Below, piece after piece: positions 13,398 through 14,073 of a stretch of 14,073 bases of DNA. Position 1 is the stretch's first letter. Each line of letters opens with the position of its first letter. Under the pieces are notes generated by a model. The model was not told the DNA's origin. It ran no database searches and saw only the letters and a list, made by a program, of their open reading frames with translations. A program made the position numbers and the translations under genes. Source of the stretch: Desulfonema limicola (GTDB lineage Bacteria > Desulfobacterota > Desulfobacteria > Desulfobacterales > DYRC01); the NCBI GenBank assembly GCA_020718925.1, contig DYRC01000054.1, positions 1-14,073 on the forward strand. The letters are read 5' to 3'.

Positions 13398-14073
13398 TCA
13401 TTGCTTTGCCGCCCCTGAATGCTTGCCGATGACAAATCTGCTTGTCCTGCCAAGTATTTCAGAGGAAAATGGCTGATATGCAAGCGGTTCCTTTAACATC
13501 GCATGACAATGGATACCGGATTCATGCGTAAACACCATATCGCCGGTAATCGGCTTATTCGGCGGGATCGGGCGTTTTGAAAGCTCGGACACATATCTGC
13601 ACAACGGCATCAGTTTATCCATCCTGATTTGACAGAAATCTGAGCTTGTTACAGCGATTGCCGCCACAACTTCCTCTAACGCCGCATTGCCCGCACGTTC
13701 TCCAAGTCCGTTGACCGTAACGCTTAATGCAGACGCGCCTGACTCCATCGCACTTATGGCATTGCCCGCAGCCATGCCCAAATCATTATGTGCGTGAAAT
13801 TCAAGAAGCAAATCATCTGCCGCATCCGATATTTCCCGAATCAGTCTGCCGATTGAAAAAGGCGTTGCTATGCCTACGGTATCTGCAATCCGTAAGCGAT
13901 ACGCACCGGCTTCTTTTGTAAGTCGTGCAAATTTTTTCAAAAACACTTTATCAGCCCGCGCAGCATCCTGAGCGCCGACCGATACATACCTGAAATGCTT
14001 CAAGGCAAAAGGAATAAGTTCTTCCGACTGGGCAAAAACCCATGACTCGTCTTTATTCATGGCATTCATCAGA
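13398..14073 (-). CDS. nifV: NifV-like homocitrate synthase, partial and C-terminally short
   Basis: The last 224 codons of an alpha-isopropylmalate/homocitrate synthase-type enzyme; the frame is open to the window edge, so the N-terminus and the DRE-TIM active-site start are outside. These enzymes condense acetyl-CoA with a 2-oxo acid. For NifV the product is homocitrate, used in the nitrogenase FeMo cofactor. Seen here: YVSVGAQDAARAD, the metal-binding HAHNDLGMAAGN, TVNGLGERAGNAALEEV, RPIPPNKPITGD, FTHESGIHCHAML and GKHSG. The RPIP and GxxVFTHESGIH pattern favours NifV-like homocitrate synthase over LeuA or CimA, but the assignment is not certain. After GKHSG the protein stops within four residues, where relatives have roughly 40-60 more. 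The stop is TGA at 13398-13400. Confidence 0.75.
   Translation of the reverse strand, partial: LMNAMNKDESWVFAQSEELIPFALKHFRYVSVGAQDAARADKVFLKKFARLTKEAGAYRLRIADTVGIATPFSIGRLIREISDAADDLLLEFHAHNDLGMAAGNAISAMESGASALSVTVNGLGERAGNAALEEVVAAIAVTSSDFCQIRMDKLMPLCRYVSELSKRPIPPNKPITGDMVFTHESGIHCHAMLKEPLAYQPFSSEILGRTSRFVIGKHSGAAKQ

Overview
The window looks like a chromosomal segment of a Gram-negative, probably anaerobic bacterium, most plausibly a member of the Desulfobacterota (former Deltaproteobacteria). The hints are a PEP-CTERM surface protein, the DXP-independent vitamin B6 pair PdxS/PdxT, a NifV-like (homo)citrate synthase, a ComM/YifB ATPase and a DUF4124-type lytic transglycosylase. This is inference from gene content; there is no rRNA or marker alignment to settle it. 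Most genes are housekeeping. I do not see a clear new multi-gene system. The odd features are scars, repeats, a nonsense codon and a lone DNA methyltransferase.

Layout. 1-234 (+): broken remnant of a small MNT-type nucleotidyltransferase. 241-3506 (-): a visibly GC-richer carbohydrate locus, read right to left. It has a GT4 glycosyltransferase fused to a predicted alpha-toroid domain, split by an in-frame TAG, then a GH130 glycoside phosphorylase/hydrolase joined by an ATGA overlap, then a terminator hairpin. 3507-3830: divergent intergenic region with a 17-bp inverted repeat and a 26-bp imperfect direct repeat. 3831-7401 (+): pdxS, pdxT, a PEP-CTERM protein gene and murC, closely packed and possibly one transcript. 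7386-8130: about 700 bases with no intact gene. They hold heptamer repeats, a terminator-like hairpin, a second hairpin, a small doubtful reverse ORF, the tail of an ISKra4-like transposase with a candidate IS end, a 20-bp palindrome and a promoter. 8131-9102 (+): a beta-class SPPY-type DNA methyltransferase with no restriction gene beside it. 9063-11222 (-): lytic transglycosylase and comM, coupled. 11347-11505 (-): tRNA-Gly(GCC) and tRNA-Cys(GCA) behind a good candidate promoter. 11567-13393 (+): uvrC. 13398-14073 (-): the C-terminal part of a NifV/homocitrate synthase-like enzyme that runs off the window and ends unusually early, 4 bp from the uvrC stop.

How the genes fit together. PdxS and PdxT form the pyridoxal 5'-phosphate synthase complex. 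The GT4 fusion and GH130 enzyme probably make and/or turn over one mannose- or glucose-containing glycan, if the split glycosyltransferase still works. MurC (wall precursor synthesis), the lytic transglycosylase (wall cleavage) and ComM (DNA uptake/recombination) are housekeeping neighbours with no obvious shared pathway, although transglycosylase and ComM are transcriptionally coupled.
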